Assembly: GCA_009379915.1 (NCBI GenBank)
Contig: WHSV01000001.1
Coordinates: 1 to 64,000 of the forward strand
Length of the DNA: 64,000 nt
From: Actinomycetota bacterium
GTDB taxonomy: Bacteria; Actinomycetota; CADDZG01; WHSQ01
Direction: 5' to 3'
Part shown: positions 1 to 7,888 of the stretch, in pieces
How positions within the stretch are numbered: the stretch's first letter is position 1
Layout: every line of letters starts with the position of its first letter
Position numbers and translations under genes: made by a program
Notes under the pieces: generated by a model
Seen by the model: the letters and a program-made list of their open reading frames with translations, nothing else
Told to the model about the DNA's origin: nothing
Database searches by the model: none

Positions 1-387
1 GTGGGCGAGATGCTGGCCCTTGTTGTCGGCGACCCCTCGTCCGAAGACCCGGCCGTCACGCACCTCGGGCTCGAACGCCGGGGAGATCCAGGCCTCGATC
101 GGCTCGGGCGGCTGGACGTCGTAGTGGCCGTAGAGCAGGACGGTGGGCGCGTCCGGCTCGGCGACCATGGCGCCGATCACGACCGGATTGCCGCCGCTCT
201 CGATGACCCAGACGGCGCACCCGGCGGAGGCCAGCAGCGTTGCCGAGTGCTCGGCGCACTCGACGATGCCGATGTTTTGGGTCGAGATACTGGGGCGAGC
301 GACGTAGTCGAGCAGGATCTCGAGATGCTCGTCGCGGTGTTTCTGGGCGTAATCAAGGGCGGCAGAGCCCCGATCGGCTGGCGGCAT
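1..387 (-). CDS. M20-family metallopeptidase (dipeptidase), N-terminal fragment
   Basis: The window edge cuts this gene, so only residues 1-129 are visible. M20 peptidases are cytoplasmic two-zinc enzymes that cleave dipeptides or N-acyl amino acids. The first metal motif GHYDVQP lies at residues 87-93 (His88, Asp90), followed by the RG-ADNKGQ segment with the bridging Asp at about 121. The ATG at 387 gives a normal N-terminus of an alpha-helical lead-in (LDYAQKHRDEHLEILLDYV) before the first strand. It follows the vapC gene on the same strand by about 60 bases. The family call is firm; the exact substrate cannot be told from this part. Confidence 0.85.
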   Translation of the reverse strand, partial: MPPADRGSAALDYAQKHRDEHLEILLDYVARPSISTQNIGIVECAEHSATLLASAGCAVWVIESGGNPVVIGAMVAEPDAPTVLLYGHYDVQPPEPIEAWISPAFEPEVRDGRVFGRGVADNKGQHLAH

Positions 388-447
388 CCGGCAACGTTAT
401 CGGAGGCCGCACCCCTCCTCACGCTAGATCCGAGGTCAAGAGCCCGA

Positions 448-873
448 CTACGTCGTCGATATGCGAAGACCCTCTCGCTCCGCGGCCCCCACGAGCCTCT
501 CGTCGAGGGTAACGATCTCGAGAGAGCTCGGAGCATCATCGGAGCCGACCAACGCACCCGCTAGCTGCAGCGCGTCGGCCGCCCGGAGTCTGTGAGTGCG
601 CAGAAGACGGCGAGCGATCCGTCTGACCGCCTCGGTTGCCTGTATTTCATGCCACGAGTTACTGAGCACGTTCAGGCGATCGAATGCTTCACGTGCGCCG
701 GAGTCATCGAGTTGCCCATCGTGCTCGAGCCGGGCAAGCGCCGAGGCGCACTCAACCTCCGTTGCCCACCAAACTAGTTGGACGGGATCGGACTCCAGCA
801 GCCGGCTCATGGATGCGCTTCTCGCTTCAGCGACGAGAAGGGGTACCACGGCGGAACTGTCCCAGAACTTCAC
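448..873 (-). CDS. vapC: PIN-domain toxin, VapC family
   Basis: A 141-residue PIN-domain ribonuclease, the usual VapC length. VapC toxins cleave tRNA or rRNA when freed from their VapB partner. The acidic metal-binding set is visible: Asp5 in the N-terminal WDSSAVVPLL strand, Glu41 in EVECASAL, Asp100 in RAADALQLA and Asp124 in VTLDERL. The ATG overlaps the end of the upstream antitoxin gene by four bases (870-873), so the two are translationally coupled. It is intact and should be active; the RNA target is unknown. Confidence 0.92.
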   Translation of the reverse strand: MKFWDSSAVVPLLVAEARSASMSRLLESDPVQLVWWATEVECASALARLEHDGQLDDSGAREAFDRLNVLSNSWHEIQATEAVRRIARRLLRTHRLRAADALQLAGALVGSDDAPSSLEIVTLDERLVGAAEREGLRISTT

Positions 874-1163
874 CTGCCGGCTGAGCGCTCATCGAGGAGC
901 ACCTCGACAACGCTGACCGCTTCCTTGAGGGCAGGAGGCTGGGATTCCCAGATCACGTGCGGCGGGATGCCGCTGCCGGGTAACAAGGCCCCTTGTCGCA
1001 GGAGCTGGTCCAGCCTGGGGGCGGATCCGGCCTTCATATCAATCTGCTCGAGCCTCGCCACGGGACGGCCACGATCCAAGATGAGGACCGACTCGCCGCC
1101 TCGAAGCCCCCGCAGCAGCGAGCTGAGCTTGTTCTTCGCTTCCGAGATGCTGACGACCTTCAT
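870..1163 (-). CDS. vapB: Phd/YefM-type antitoxin of VapC
   Basis: A protein of about 97 residues that neutralises the VapC toxin encoded directly downstream with a 4-base overlap. The N-terminus (MKVVSISEAKNKLSSLLRGL) is the Phd/YefM fold, which dimerises and binds the operon's own promoter. The segment ESVLILDRGRPVARL is the typical second half of that fold. The C-terminal part, rich in charged and hydrophobic residues, is the expected toxin-wrapping tail. An in-frame start further upstream (1226) exists, but the ATG at 1163 places the conserved fold at the N-terminus and is preferred. The operon is probably autorepressed, as in other vapBC systems. Confidence 0.88.
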   Translation of the reverse strand: MKVVSISEAKNKLSSLLRGLRGGESVLILDRGRPVARLEQIDMKAGSAPRLDQLLRQGALLPGSGIPPHVIWESQPPALKEAVSVVEVLLDERSAGR

Positions 1164-1282
1164 CTGGCCATAATAGCCACTTCTATGTGACCAATCTAGA
1201 CTCGGAGCAATCAGGCAGGCGTACATGGCTCGTGGCCCCCGGCTCGTGCGCAGAATGCCCCGGGCGGTGAGACCATGGGGGC

Positions 1283-2227
1283 ATGGCGATGAAGACCGTG
1301 CTCCGCTCCAACGACCCGTGCTGGTGCGGGAGCGGCAGGAAGTACAAGCGGTGCCACAAGCTCTCGGACGAGCCGGTGCGCCCCGGCAACGTCTCGCCCC
1401 GGCGTTCGGTGCCGACTTCGATCGTCCACCCGGACTATGCTGAGGGGGGCGTGCCGGGCTCGGGCTCGACCTCGGCGATCCAGAAGCCCGAGGTCATCGA
1501 GCGCATGCGGCGAGCCGGCAGGATGGCGGCCGAGGTTCTGGCGCTGGCGGCGGCCGAGGTCGCTCCGGGCGTGACCACCGAGCACATCGACGAGGTCGTG
1601 CACGAGGCCTGCATCGAGCGCGGCGTGTACCCGAGCACGCTCGGCTACAAGGGCTACCCGAAGTCGTGCTGCACCTCGGTCAACGAGGTCATCTGCCACG
1701 GGATCCCGGACGACCGAGCGCTGCGGGACGGAGACATCATCAACATCGACGTGACGGTGTTTGTCGACGGTGTGCACGGCGACACGTCGGCGACCTACCC
1801 GGTCGGGGAGATCGCACCCGAGTCACAGGAGTTGATCGACGCGACGCGCGAGGCGACGTGGCTCGGGATTCGGGCGGTTCAGCCGGAACGACCGATCGGC
1901 GACATCGGCAAGTCGATCGCCGGCTTCGTCGAGCCGATGGGCTACGGGGTGGTGAGGGTGTTCGGGGGCCACGGCATCGGCGAGCGCTTCCACACGAGCC
2001 TCCACATCCCGCACTACTACGAGCCGCGGGCGGACACGCTGCTGAAGCCGAACATGGTGTTCACGGTCGAGCCGATGATCACGATGGGGAGCTACCACCA
2101 CCGAGTCTGGCCGGACGCCTGGACGGCGGTGACGACGGACCTGAAGCGAACGGCCCAGTTCGAACACACCGTGGTGGTGACGAAAACGGGGGCCGAGGTC
2201 CTGACGCTGCCGCCCGAGTCCCGCTAA
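1283..2227 (+). CDS. map: Methionine aminopeptidase type I with SEC-C zinc tag
   Basis: Removes the initiator methionine from nascent proteins in the cytoplasm, using a two-metal centre. At 314 residues it is longer than the basic 250-residue enzyme because residues 10-26 form a SEC-C motif (NDPCWCGSGRKYKRCH), a zinc knuckle thought to bind the ribosome. This matches the MetAP1c type of actinobacteria. Metal ligands are visible in order: Asp in INIDVTVF, Asp in HGDTSA, His in GGHGIG, Glu in TVEPMI and Glu in QFEHT. The ATG at 1283 has only a weak G-rich Shine-Dalgarno; an ATG two codons later is equally possible. The gene is intact and monocistronic by position. Confidence 0.95.
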   Translation: MAMKTVLRSNDPCWCGSGRKYKRCHKLSDEPVRPGNVSPRRSVPTSIVHPDYAEGGVPGSGSTSAIQKPEVIERMRRAGRMAAEVLALAAAEVAPGVTTEHIDEVVHEACIERGVYPSTLGYKGYPKSCCTSVNEVICHGIPDDRALRDGDIINIDVTVFVDGVHGDTSATYPVGEIAPESQELIDATREATWLGIRAVQPERPIGDIGKSIAGFVEPMGYGVVRVFGGHGIGERFHTSLHIPHYYEPRADTLLKPNMVFTVEPMITMGSYHHRVWPDAWTAVTTDLKRTAQFEHTVVVTKTGAEVLTLPPESR

Positions 2228-2248
2228 CGGCGCTCCGCAGAACCAGGC

Positions 2249-2952
2249 TCACCCGGCGCGCGCGGCGGGAACGAGTCCCGCGCGCGCCAGCCGGGCGAGA
2301 CGGCGCGCGCGGCGGAGCGGCTCGGGCGTGCGGGCACGCGCAAGACTTCGTTCGACGACCTCGACCGCGGTCTCGACGTCGGTTCGCCACCCGGGATGAA
2401 CCACGACGGGCCGGACTCCGGCGCGGCTCCGGAGCCACGTCGCCACGACCTCGCCGTCGATCGCCAGAGGCGAGGTCGCCCCGCGCGCCGCGCCCGGAGG
2501 GTCGCCTTCGGCAATCAAGGGACGGTGCGTCACGCCGACGGTGGGGAGATCCAAGACCGCACCGAGGTGAAGCGCGAGGCCGCTCGGCGGGGATGGTCGC
2601 GGCCGGTTGCGTTCACCAGCAACACCTCCGGCGTCGATCCGAGCGCGCGCACGCAATCCTCGAGCAAGAGCCCTTCGCGCAGGGCCAGCAGCCCCGGTTG
2701 ATACGCCGCTCCGGCCACACCGTCTAACACCGCGGTCGTAAGCAGCCTGCATCGCCGCATAGTTACGGCCGCGGTCCAGGCTCTGTCCCCCGGCGCCCCC
2801 CGGCCGGAGAGCCCGCGCTCGAAACAAACCCACCCTGCACCGAAGGTGAGCCGGTCGGGAGGCTGCCACGGCTCGGGGTACTCGAGCCCGAAACGTTGCT
2901 GGACCGCAACGAGATCCTCCGCGGCGTCGGGCCACCGCTCATGATCGGTCAG
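2249..2952 (-). pseudogene. Endonuclease V-like gene broken by a 1-base deletion
   Basis: Endonuclease V repairs deaminated purines in DNA. The first frame encodes the N-terminal half (WPDAAEDLVAVQQRF through YQPGLLALREG to TGRDHPRRA). At about 2580 the homology jumps to another frame that continues GLALHLGAVLDLPTVGVTHRPL to the C-terminus. One missing base there explains the break. Two family positions also look altered: the usual catalytic Asp before ATG-R-DH is Asn (LLVNATG), and the early Asp of VGVDVSY-type motifs is absent, as in some actinobacterial relatives. The start is uncertain; a CTG at 2952 overlaps the stop of the upstream membrane gene. It may be an assembly error or real decay. 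Confidence 0.7.
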
Positions 2953-3416
2953 CGACGAGCGCGCATGGCGGCGAGGCTGCCGGCGGCCAAGCCGGTGAAG
3001 GCCACGCCTTCGACGATCAAGAAACCACCGGTGTGGTGGCCCGTGACGGCACAGGCTCCCGCAACGATCACGCCCAGGCCTCCCGCGAGCACCGAGGCGC
3101 CGAGCCCCCAGCGACGGCGGGTTGCCAACCCGAGGATCGAGCCGAACAGCGCGTAGGTGAAGGTCATCAGCAGGATCGTTCCCCACAGCGGGGTGGCCGT
3201 GGGATCGGTCGGTCTCGGTTCGAAGACGTAGATAGCGACCATGGTCGCAATCCATGCGACGAGCAGAGGGCGCGACCAATCTCGGGTCTCTCGAGAAGCC
3301 TCTCTGACGGGTGGGTGACTATCGACCCGCGTGCGGGCGGGCTCGGCGGAGGGCTGCTTCCACAGCTCCTCGAGACGCTCGGATTGCCGCAGGCGATCTT
3401 GCGTGGTGGCCATCAT
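2949..3416 (-). CDS. Small four-helix membrane protein, function unknown
   Basis: About 155 residues. The first 50 are hydrophilic and charged (DRLRQSERLEELWKQ); four predicted membrane helices follow (around WSRPLLVAWIATMVAIYVF, GTILLMTFTYALFGSILGLA, LGASVLAGGLGVIVAGA and GFLIVEGVAFTGLAAGSLAAM), ending in a short basic tail. The start is set by a GGGGGAG Shine-Dalgarno a few bases before a double ATG at 3411-3416; the second ATG has the better spacing. Its stop overlaps the probable start of the endonuclease V-like reading frame, suggesting one transcript. I do not recognise a named family. Confidence 0.7.
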   Translation of the reverse strand: MMATTQDRLRQSERLEELWKQPSAEPARTRVDSHPPVREASRETRDWSRPLLVAWIATMVAIYVFEPRPTDPTATPLWGTILLMTFTYALFGSILGLATRRRWGLGASVLAGGLGVIVAGACAVTGHHTGGFLIVEGVAFTGLAAGSLAAMRARR

Positions 3417-3527
3417 CCACTCCCCCGGCTCGAGGTGCGTTTGAAAGCCGAGCCTACTCCTCGTGGGAACGCTCGGAGCGCGCCGGCACGGCCGTTTCTC
3501 GGAGTGCCTGCTTTCTATACTGCACTT

Positions 3528-3962
3528 ATGGCCTCCGTTCCTCCCGCCCGCCACCTGCTTCTCACCAAGGACCTCGTCGACGGAAGGTATTTCGAGCCGC
3601 TGGACGTGACCGCCATGGCCGACGCAGCTGGGCTTTCCCGCGCTCATTTCAGTCGCTAGTTCCGCCGCGTCTTTGGCGAGTCGCCGCATGCATATCTGCT
3701 CACCCGGCGGCTGGAGCGCGCCGCGGTGCTCTTGAGAACGACCGACCGCTCGGTCGCCGACATATGCCACCTCGTGGGGCTGCAGAGCGTCGGCTCGTTC
3801 ACCACCAGCTTCACTCGCACCTACGGGAGGACTCCCACCGCCTACCGCGCCGCGTATCCATCTGCGGCTCACCACGCTCTGATTCCGAGCTGCGTCCTGC
3901 GGGCCTACGGGAGGCCGCAACGCAGCACGTTTCGAGAAGACAACAGCTCGACGCCTGACTAG
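3528..3962 (+). pseudogene. AraC-type DNA-binding protein with in-frame TAG
   Basis: One continuous frame encodes the two helix-turn-helix units of an AraC/XylS DNA-binding domain: TAMADAAGLSRAHFSR, then FRRVFGESPHAYLLTRRLERA and SVADICHLVGLQSVGSFTTSF. It is cut by a TAG at 3657-3659, exactly where family members usually carry Gln or another polar residue (HFSR-x-FRRVFG). A single C-to-T change of CAG would give this stop. Without it the protein would be about 144 residues, a stand-alone DNA-binding domain with no sensor domain. It may control the VOC gene 40 bases downstream. Pseudogene, base-calling error or suppressed stop cannot be told apart here. Confidence 0.75.
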
Positions 3963-4001
3963 CGTTGCCGGCAGAAACCAGAAGCTGAGGCTGGAGGACC
4001 A

Positions 4002-4430
4002 ATGATCAAGATCGGCAACGTTCAGCTGTGGGTGCACGACCAGGACGACTCGCTCGCGTTCTACACCCAGAAGCTTCAAATGAAGATACGCGCCGATGTG
4101 ACCGTCGCCGAGATGGGGAACTTTCGCTGGCTAGTCGTGGGCCCCGCGAGTCAGCCCGAGGTTGCGATCGTGCTCATGGCGATCCCCGGCCCTCCGATCA
4201 TGGACACGACGACGTCCGAGGAGGTGCGGGACCTCATGGCGAAGGGTTTCGCGGGGACGATCTTCCTCACGACCGAGGACTGCCAAGCCTCCTACGAGGA
4301 GCTCAAGGGCCGCGGTGTCGAGTTCGTCGAGGTGCCCGAGCAGCGTCCCTACGGGATCGACGCGTCCTTCCGTGACCCCTCCGGCAACCACATCCGTCTG
4401 ACCCAGGTCGACGAAACCTTCGGAGGGTGA
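4002..4430 (+). CDS. VOC-family (glyoxalase/bleomycin-resistance fold) protein
   Basis: 142 residues with the paired beta-alpha-beta-beta-beta units of the vicinal oxygen chelate fold. The N-terminal half starts VQLWVHDQDDSLAFYTQKL; the C-terminal half ends FRDPSGNHIRLTQ, the most conserved VOC signature, with its metal-binding position. Such proteins are small metal-dependent lyases, dioxygenases or drug-binding proteins; this one resembles the uncharacterised group often found beside AraC regulators. A clear GGAGG precedes the ATG by seven bases. It lies between the AraC fragment and a methyltransferase on the same strand. The substrate is unknown. Confidence 0.88.
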   Translation: MIKIGNVQLWVHDQDDSLAFYTQKLQMKIRADVTVAEMGNFRWLVVGPASQPEVAIVLMAIPGPPIMDTTTSEEVRDLMAKGFAGTIFLTTEDCQASYEELKGRGVEFVEVPEQRPYGIDASFRDPSGNHIRLTQVDETFGG

Positions 4431-4449
4431 ATCAGGGTGGGCGTAGCCG

Positions 4450-4827
4450 ATGAGCGAGCGACTGCGAGCCGTGGTGGAGCAACTGAACCTCCAGCCGGAT
4501 GACCGGGTGCTCGAGATCGGATGCGGCCACGGAGTAGCGGCAACGCTCGTCTGCGAGCGCCTCCAAGGAGGACGTCTAACTGCGATCGATCGCTCATCGA
4601 AAATGATCGAGGCGGCGAGACGCCGGAACGCGGCCCACATCGAAGCTGGCAAAGCGGAGTTCATCGTCATGAGCCTCGAGGACATGGATCTCGGCGAGCG
4701 CCGCTTCGACAAGGTGTTCGCGGCCCGGGTGGGCCTATTTCATCGCGAGCCACAACGTGCGCGCAGCCTCGTTGAGGAGTGGCTCTCGCCGGGCGGAGAG
4801 GTCTTCTCCTTCTACGACTCCCCCTGA
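4450..4827 (+). CDS. Short class I SAM-dependent methyltransferase
   Basis: The SAM-binding motif I LEIGCGHGVA is at residues 21-30, followed by the acidic ribose-binding position in LTAIDRS and a motif II/III region (FDKVFAARVGLFHREP). The protein is only 125 residues; relatives with the same RLFxFY ending usually run on for another 50-60 residues, so it ends just after the core fold. The bases beyond the stop, read in the same frame, do not resemble the usual C-terminus, so this is either a natural minimal form or a truncation. It starts 20 bases after the VOC gene and is probably cotranscribed. The methyl acceptor is unknown. Confidence 0.82.
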   Translation: MSERLRAVVEQLNLQPDDRVLEIGCGHGVAATLVCERLQGGRLTAIDRSSKMIEAARRRNAAHIEAGKAEFIVMSLEDMDLGERRFDKVFAARVGLFHREPQRARSLVEEWLSPGGEVFSFYDSP

Positions 4828-4920
4828 TCTTTCGATGCCATCGGGGCTCGGTCCACCCGTCCGATGAGTTTCGGTATCTCGACCGGTCCAAGTGACAAAG
4901 CTTCGTAGAGAGAAAGGAAA

Positions 4921-5598
4921 GTGGAGATGGATCAAGCGGCAGCGGTTCGAACCGCACCCAGCGCGACCTCCGAGTCCAGAGCCCTTCTTGCCTGCGGTGT
5001 CGTAGCCGGACCTCTGTTCATCGTCGTGGCCTTGGTGCAGGCGTTCACGCGTTCTGAATTCGACCTCTCACGCCACCCGCTCAGTCTGCTGAGCCTGGGC
5101 GACCTCGGATGGATCCAGATCGCCAACTTCGTTGTTGCCGGGTTGCTTTTCAGCGCGTGCGCGGTCGGAATGCGGCGCGCGATGGATCGAAGCAGCGGCG
5201 GAACTTGGGTACCGCGCCTGATCGGCGTCTTCGGGTTGAGCCTGATTGCGGGCGGGGTGTTCCTCTCGGATCCGGCCTTCGGCTTTCCACCCGGAACTCC
5301 TCCGGGGACGCCCGAGGAGCTCAGTTGGCACAGCATCGTGCACGGCATCGCCCCGGTGCTGGGCTTCCTGGCGCTGGTCGCGGCCTCGTTCGTGTTCGCT
5401 CGTCACTACTCCCGTGTCGGCGAGCGGGGATGGGCCGTCGGCTCTGCGCTGGTCGGCGTGGTCGTCCTGGCGCTCAGCGCCTGGCCCAATCTCGGCGGGG
5501 ATCCGGAGGGCAGGTTCGGGCCGCTCTGGGTGGCGATGGTCCTCGGTTTCGCATGGGCATCGATCATGGCGGTCCGGTTGCTGAGGGGCGGTCGCTGA
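4921..5598 (+). CDS. DUF998-family membrane protein
   Basis: 225 residues with six predicted membrane helices (for example ALLACGVVAGPLFIVVALVQ, IANFVVAGLLFSACAVGM, GVFGLSLIAGGVFLSD, APVLGFLALVAASFVFA). The motifs SRHPLSLLSLGDLGWIQIANF and the loop DPAFGFPPGTP are characteristic of DUF998. The role of the family is not established. Translation may start at GTG 4921 or ATG 4927; a purine-rich AAAGGAAA lies just before. Its stop codon shares a base with the start of the cupin gene that follows (TGATG), indicating coupled translation. Confidence 0.88.
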   Translation: MEMDQAAAVRTAPSATSESRALLACGVVAGPLFIVVALVQAFTRSEFDLSRHPLSLLSLGDLGWIQIANFVVAGLLFSACAVGMRRAMDRSSGGTWVPRLIGVFGLSLIAGGVFLSDPAFGFPPGTPPGTPEELSWHSIVHGIAPVLGFLALVAASFVFARHYSRVGERGWAVGSALVGVVVLALSAWPNLGGDPEGRFGPLWVAMVLGFAWASIMAVRLLRGGR

Positions 5599-5948
5599 TG
5601 AGCGAGAACAAGAGAGTTATCCGATCCGGCGAACTGCAGCCCACCCCCCGGAGGCATGGTGACACTTCAAGGCGAGCCCTACGGCTCGGGCGTCTCGTTC
5701 TTCCTCGTCAACAACGAACCCGGCGCGGGACCGGACCTTCAAAGGGCATCCCTATCCCGAGACCTGGATTCGTCCGGTCCGGAACGGCACGCTTCACGGC
5801 GGGCGACGACGAGATCGAGGTTGGGCCCGGTGACATAGCGGTGGTGAGCGCAGAGACTCCGCACAAGTTCAAGAGCAGCTGCACCGAACGGCTCGACATC
5901 ATCTGCATCCTCCCATCGCCCCGGATGATCCAGGAGGACCTGGAGTAA
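5598..5948 (+). pseudogene. Cupin-domain protein scrambled by three 1-base insertions
   Basis: The frame from ATG 5598 to the stop at 5948 is open, but its middle third is nonsense. The true cupin core appears piecewise in the other frames: GEPYGSGVSFFLVNNEPGAG from about 5655, HPYPETW from about 5750, and VRSGTARFTAGDDEIEVGPG back in the original frame. Removing one C near 5645, one G near 5748 and one A near 5768 gives a continuous cupin with the usual histidine and Glu metal-site positions. Three insertions restore the frame, so the gene appears open although its core is wrong. It overlaps the DUF998 gene by one base. Confidence 0.72.
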
Positions 5949-6056
5949 CGATCGAGCCGCCCCCCGGGATGCCGACCGCACCCGAGCCGTCCTTCATGCG
6001 GTCGATAGCGCCCGGCCTCTCGGCGCAGCTCGCTCTGATCGTGTAAACATGCATTC

Positions 6057-6965
6057 GTGGCGGATGCAGATGCTGCTGTTCGATTAGCTGCGTTCGAGTT
6101 TCTCGACGAGCTGACGCAGGTTCACGGCGATGCGCTCCCCCGCAACGCGTTGTCTGCCGGCTTCCCCTTCGAAGGCCGCCGCGTTCCTCTACTCGGTCCC
6201 CAGGGCATCTTCAAGCCAGCGGTGATGTCCGACATGCCGCTCAGCATCACGACCACTCCGATCGTCGAGGGCAAGACGCGACCATACGAGGATCAGGTGA
6301 CCGATGACGGTTTCATCGCTTATCGCTATCGAGGTACCGATCCCGGCCACCATGAGAACGTTGGCTTGAGGCGCGCCCTTAAATCGCAGACGCCGCTCAT
6401 CTATTTCTACGGTCTAGTCCCGGGCCAGTACGCGGCATCGTGGCCGGTGTACATCGTCAACGACGATCCGAGGTCCCTTACCTTCACCATTGCCGTCGAC
6501 ATGCCCGAGGCCGTTCTGGCACAGCCGACCTCCGAGCTGGACCGTGCGTTCGAGCGACGCTACGCAACCAGGATGCAACTCGTGCGACTGCACCAGGCGA
6601 GCTTCAGACAACGAGTGATCCGCGCCTATCGGGAAGCGTGTGCTATTTGTCGCCTGCGGCATCAAGAGTTGCTCGATGCCGCTCATATCCTCCCGGACAC
6701 TAGCGGCGGGGATCCAAGCGTTACGAATGGGCTCGCGCTCTGCAAGCTCCACCACGCAGCCTTTGATCGGAACATCATGGGAATCCGGCCCGATCTCGTG
6801 GTGGAGATAAGTACCGCCCTACTCAACGAGATTGATGGGCCGATGCTTGTGCACGGTCTGCAAGGGTTCCATGGCAGCTCCCTGATAGTTCCTCAAGCTG
6901 TGGCACAGCAGCCCGACCGAGCTTTTCTCGAGGAACGATACGAGGTCTTCCGAGAAGTCGGCTGA
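6057..6965 (+). CDS. SRA-like/HNH endonuclease, candidate type IV restriction enzyme
   Basis: 302 residues. The C-terminal third is an HNH nuclease: CAIC at 195-198, the catalytic His in LLDAAH (210), Asn224 in SVTNGLALC, and the second zinc pair CxxHH (229-233). The N-terminal part (about 35-150; GPQGIFKPAVMSDMPLS, IAYRYRGTDPGHHEN, LIYFYGLVPGQY) resembles the SRA-like domain of ScoMcrA-type enzymes, which read modified cytosines. By family knowledge such proteins cut modified foreign DNA. The start is GTG 6057. The gene opens a lower-GC patch that also holds a NERD protein, consistent with a transferred defence gene. The HNH call is firm; the SRA assignment is from remembered motifs. Confidence 0.8.
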   Translation: MADADAAVRLAAFEFLDELTQVHGDALPRNALSAGFPFEGRRVPLLGPQGIFKPAVMSDMPLSITTTPIVEGKTRPYEDQVTDDGFIAYRYRGTDPGHHENVGLRRALKSQTPLIYFYGLVPGQYAASWPVYIVNDDPRSLTFTIAVDMPEAVLAQPTSELDRAFERRYATRMQLVRLHQASFRQRVIRAYREACAICRLRHQELLDAAHILPDTSGGDPSVTNGLALCKLHHAAFDRNIMGIRPDLVVEISTALLNEIDGPMLVHGLQGFHGSSLIVPQAVAQQPDRAFLEERYEVFREVG

Positions 6966-6995
6966 CGAGCGACTCACATTCAAGAGGAGGTAACT

Positions 6996-7181
6996 GTGAC
7001 TGCTCGCAGAAGCGAATGGACTCTTGCAGAACTTCAATATGAGCTCCGAGATTTTGAAGCTGCATTGACCCAAGCCGGATTGAAGCGAAACACGATTCGG
7101 ACGTACGTTGATCGAACGGAGATCTTCCTTCGGTGGCTCGGCGGCGACTACCAACCCCGAGGACCGGTTGGGCCTGATTGA
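6996..7181 (+). CDS. 61-residue protein resembling an integrase core-binding segment
   Basis: GTG start with a strong GAGGAGG Shine-Dalgarno six to seven bases upstream, 30 bases after the HNH gene. The segment QAGLKRNTIRTYVDRTEIFL and the following RWLGG look like the first helices of the SAM-like N-terminal domain of tyrosine recombinases, but no catalytic domain follows; the stop comes after a Pro/Gly-rich tail. Its tight placement suggests it belongs with the restriction gene, perhaps as an accessory DNA-binding protein. The function is unknown. Confidence 0.6.
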   Translation: MTARRSEWTLAELQYELRDFEAALTQAGLKRNTIRTYVDRTEIFLRWLGGDYQPRGPVGPD

Positions 7182-7234
7182 GCGACGAAGTTCCCGGCGA
7201 CCACCTGATAACCAGGGGTCGTGACCGGGAACGG

Positions 7235-7348
7235 TTACTGCAGCGGGATGACGTTGTCGGGCTGAGGGTCAAGCACCCTTCGGTCGATGCAGTACGTAAG
7301 GGCAAAGGCCACCGCGAAAATCGTCAGCAAACCAAGCGCCAACCACAT
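7235..7348 (-). CDS. 37-residue single-pass membrane protein
   Basis: A very small gene. A GGGAGG Shine-Dalgarno lies seven bases before ATG 7348, and the ribosome site itself overlaps the stop region of the upstream gene at 7353. The peptide begins MWLALGLLTIFAVAFALTYC, one membrane helix, then a short hydrophilic tail with RRVLDPQPDN. It has no Arg/Lys before the helix and a positive patch after it, so an N-out orientation is likely. Translation is probably coupled to the preceding gene. I recognise no family. Confidence 0.55.
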   Translation of the reverse strand: MWLALGLLTIFAVAFALTYCIDRRVLDPQPDNVIPLQ

Positions 7349-7352
7349 TGAA

Positions 7353-7694
7353 CTACCTCCCATCATTGACCTGCACCTCCGATTCCTGATCACTCTGCAC
7401 CGGTCGATCACGGCGTCTAACCTGCTTACTGCGAATCGAAGCCTGTGCGGAGCGCTTCTTCTTTCGCTTGGAAGCAGCCTTCCCAGCCGCTGCTCCAATT
7501 CCTGCTGCAAGGAGCGCGGCGGCAACAAGATCAGGAAGATTAGAGGCAACGTCGTCGAGAACGGCCCGTCGCACTCGAAGTTCGTCATCGTCTGCTGCGG
7601 GATTCGCGAGTTCTCCAGCCGCCGACTCGAATCTCAATCGCTCCAAGATCCGTCTCTGGCTTTCGCTGCGGGTTCCGGTCTCCAGCACGGACAT
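7353..7694 (-). CDS. Hypothetical protein with one hydrophobic segment and a basic tail
   Basis: About 113 residues from ATG 7694. The first half is predicted helical and charged (RTRSESQRRILERLRF). A hydrophobic Ala/Leu-rich stretch (LPDLVAAALLAAGIGAAAGKA) could span the membrane, then comes a strongly basic segment (SKRKKKRSAQ) and an acidic end. There is no clear Shine-Dalgarno before the chosen start, and an upstream start at 7814 would add 40 residues. It is placed five bases before the 37-residue membrane protein, which suggests a pair. No known family; moderate confidence that it is real. Confidence 0.45.
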   Translation of the reverse strand: MSVLETGTRSESQRRILERLRFESAAGELANPAADDDELRVRRAVLDDVASNLPDLVAAALLAAGIGAAAGKAASKRKKKRSAQASIRSKQVRRRDRPVQSDQESEVQVNDGR

Positions 7695-7888
7695 CAGGCT
7701 AGCGCAAGCAATAGGACATCTAGAGGGAACGCACTTTTGACCTAGAGGGGTGCGATCTTCCGAGGCTTCGTTGCCGGGTGGTAACAGCTCGGCGCGCGCC
7801 AGCCGCTCCAGCACAGATTCTCGTCGGGGCTCCTGAGGGCTCTGCCGAAGATGTCGAAAGCGCCTACCGCCCGGTGACGGCCAGACTG

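Noticed and set aside
1-564. Plus-strand open frame of 187 codons
   Set aside because: It is the antisense shadow of the M20 peptidase: the minus strand carries the metal motifs, while this frame is low-complexity Gly/Asp/Arg-rich with no domain.
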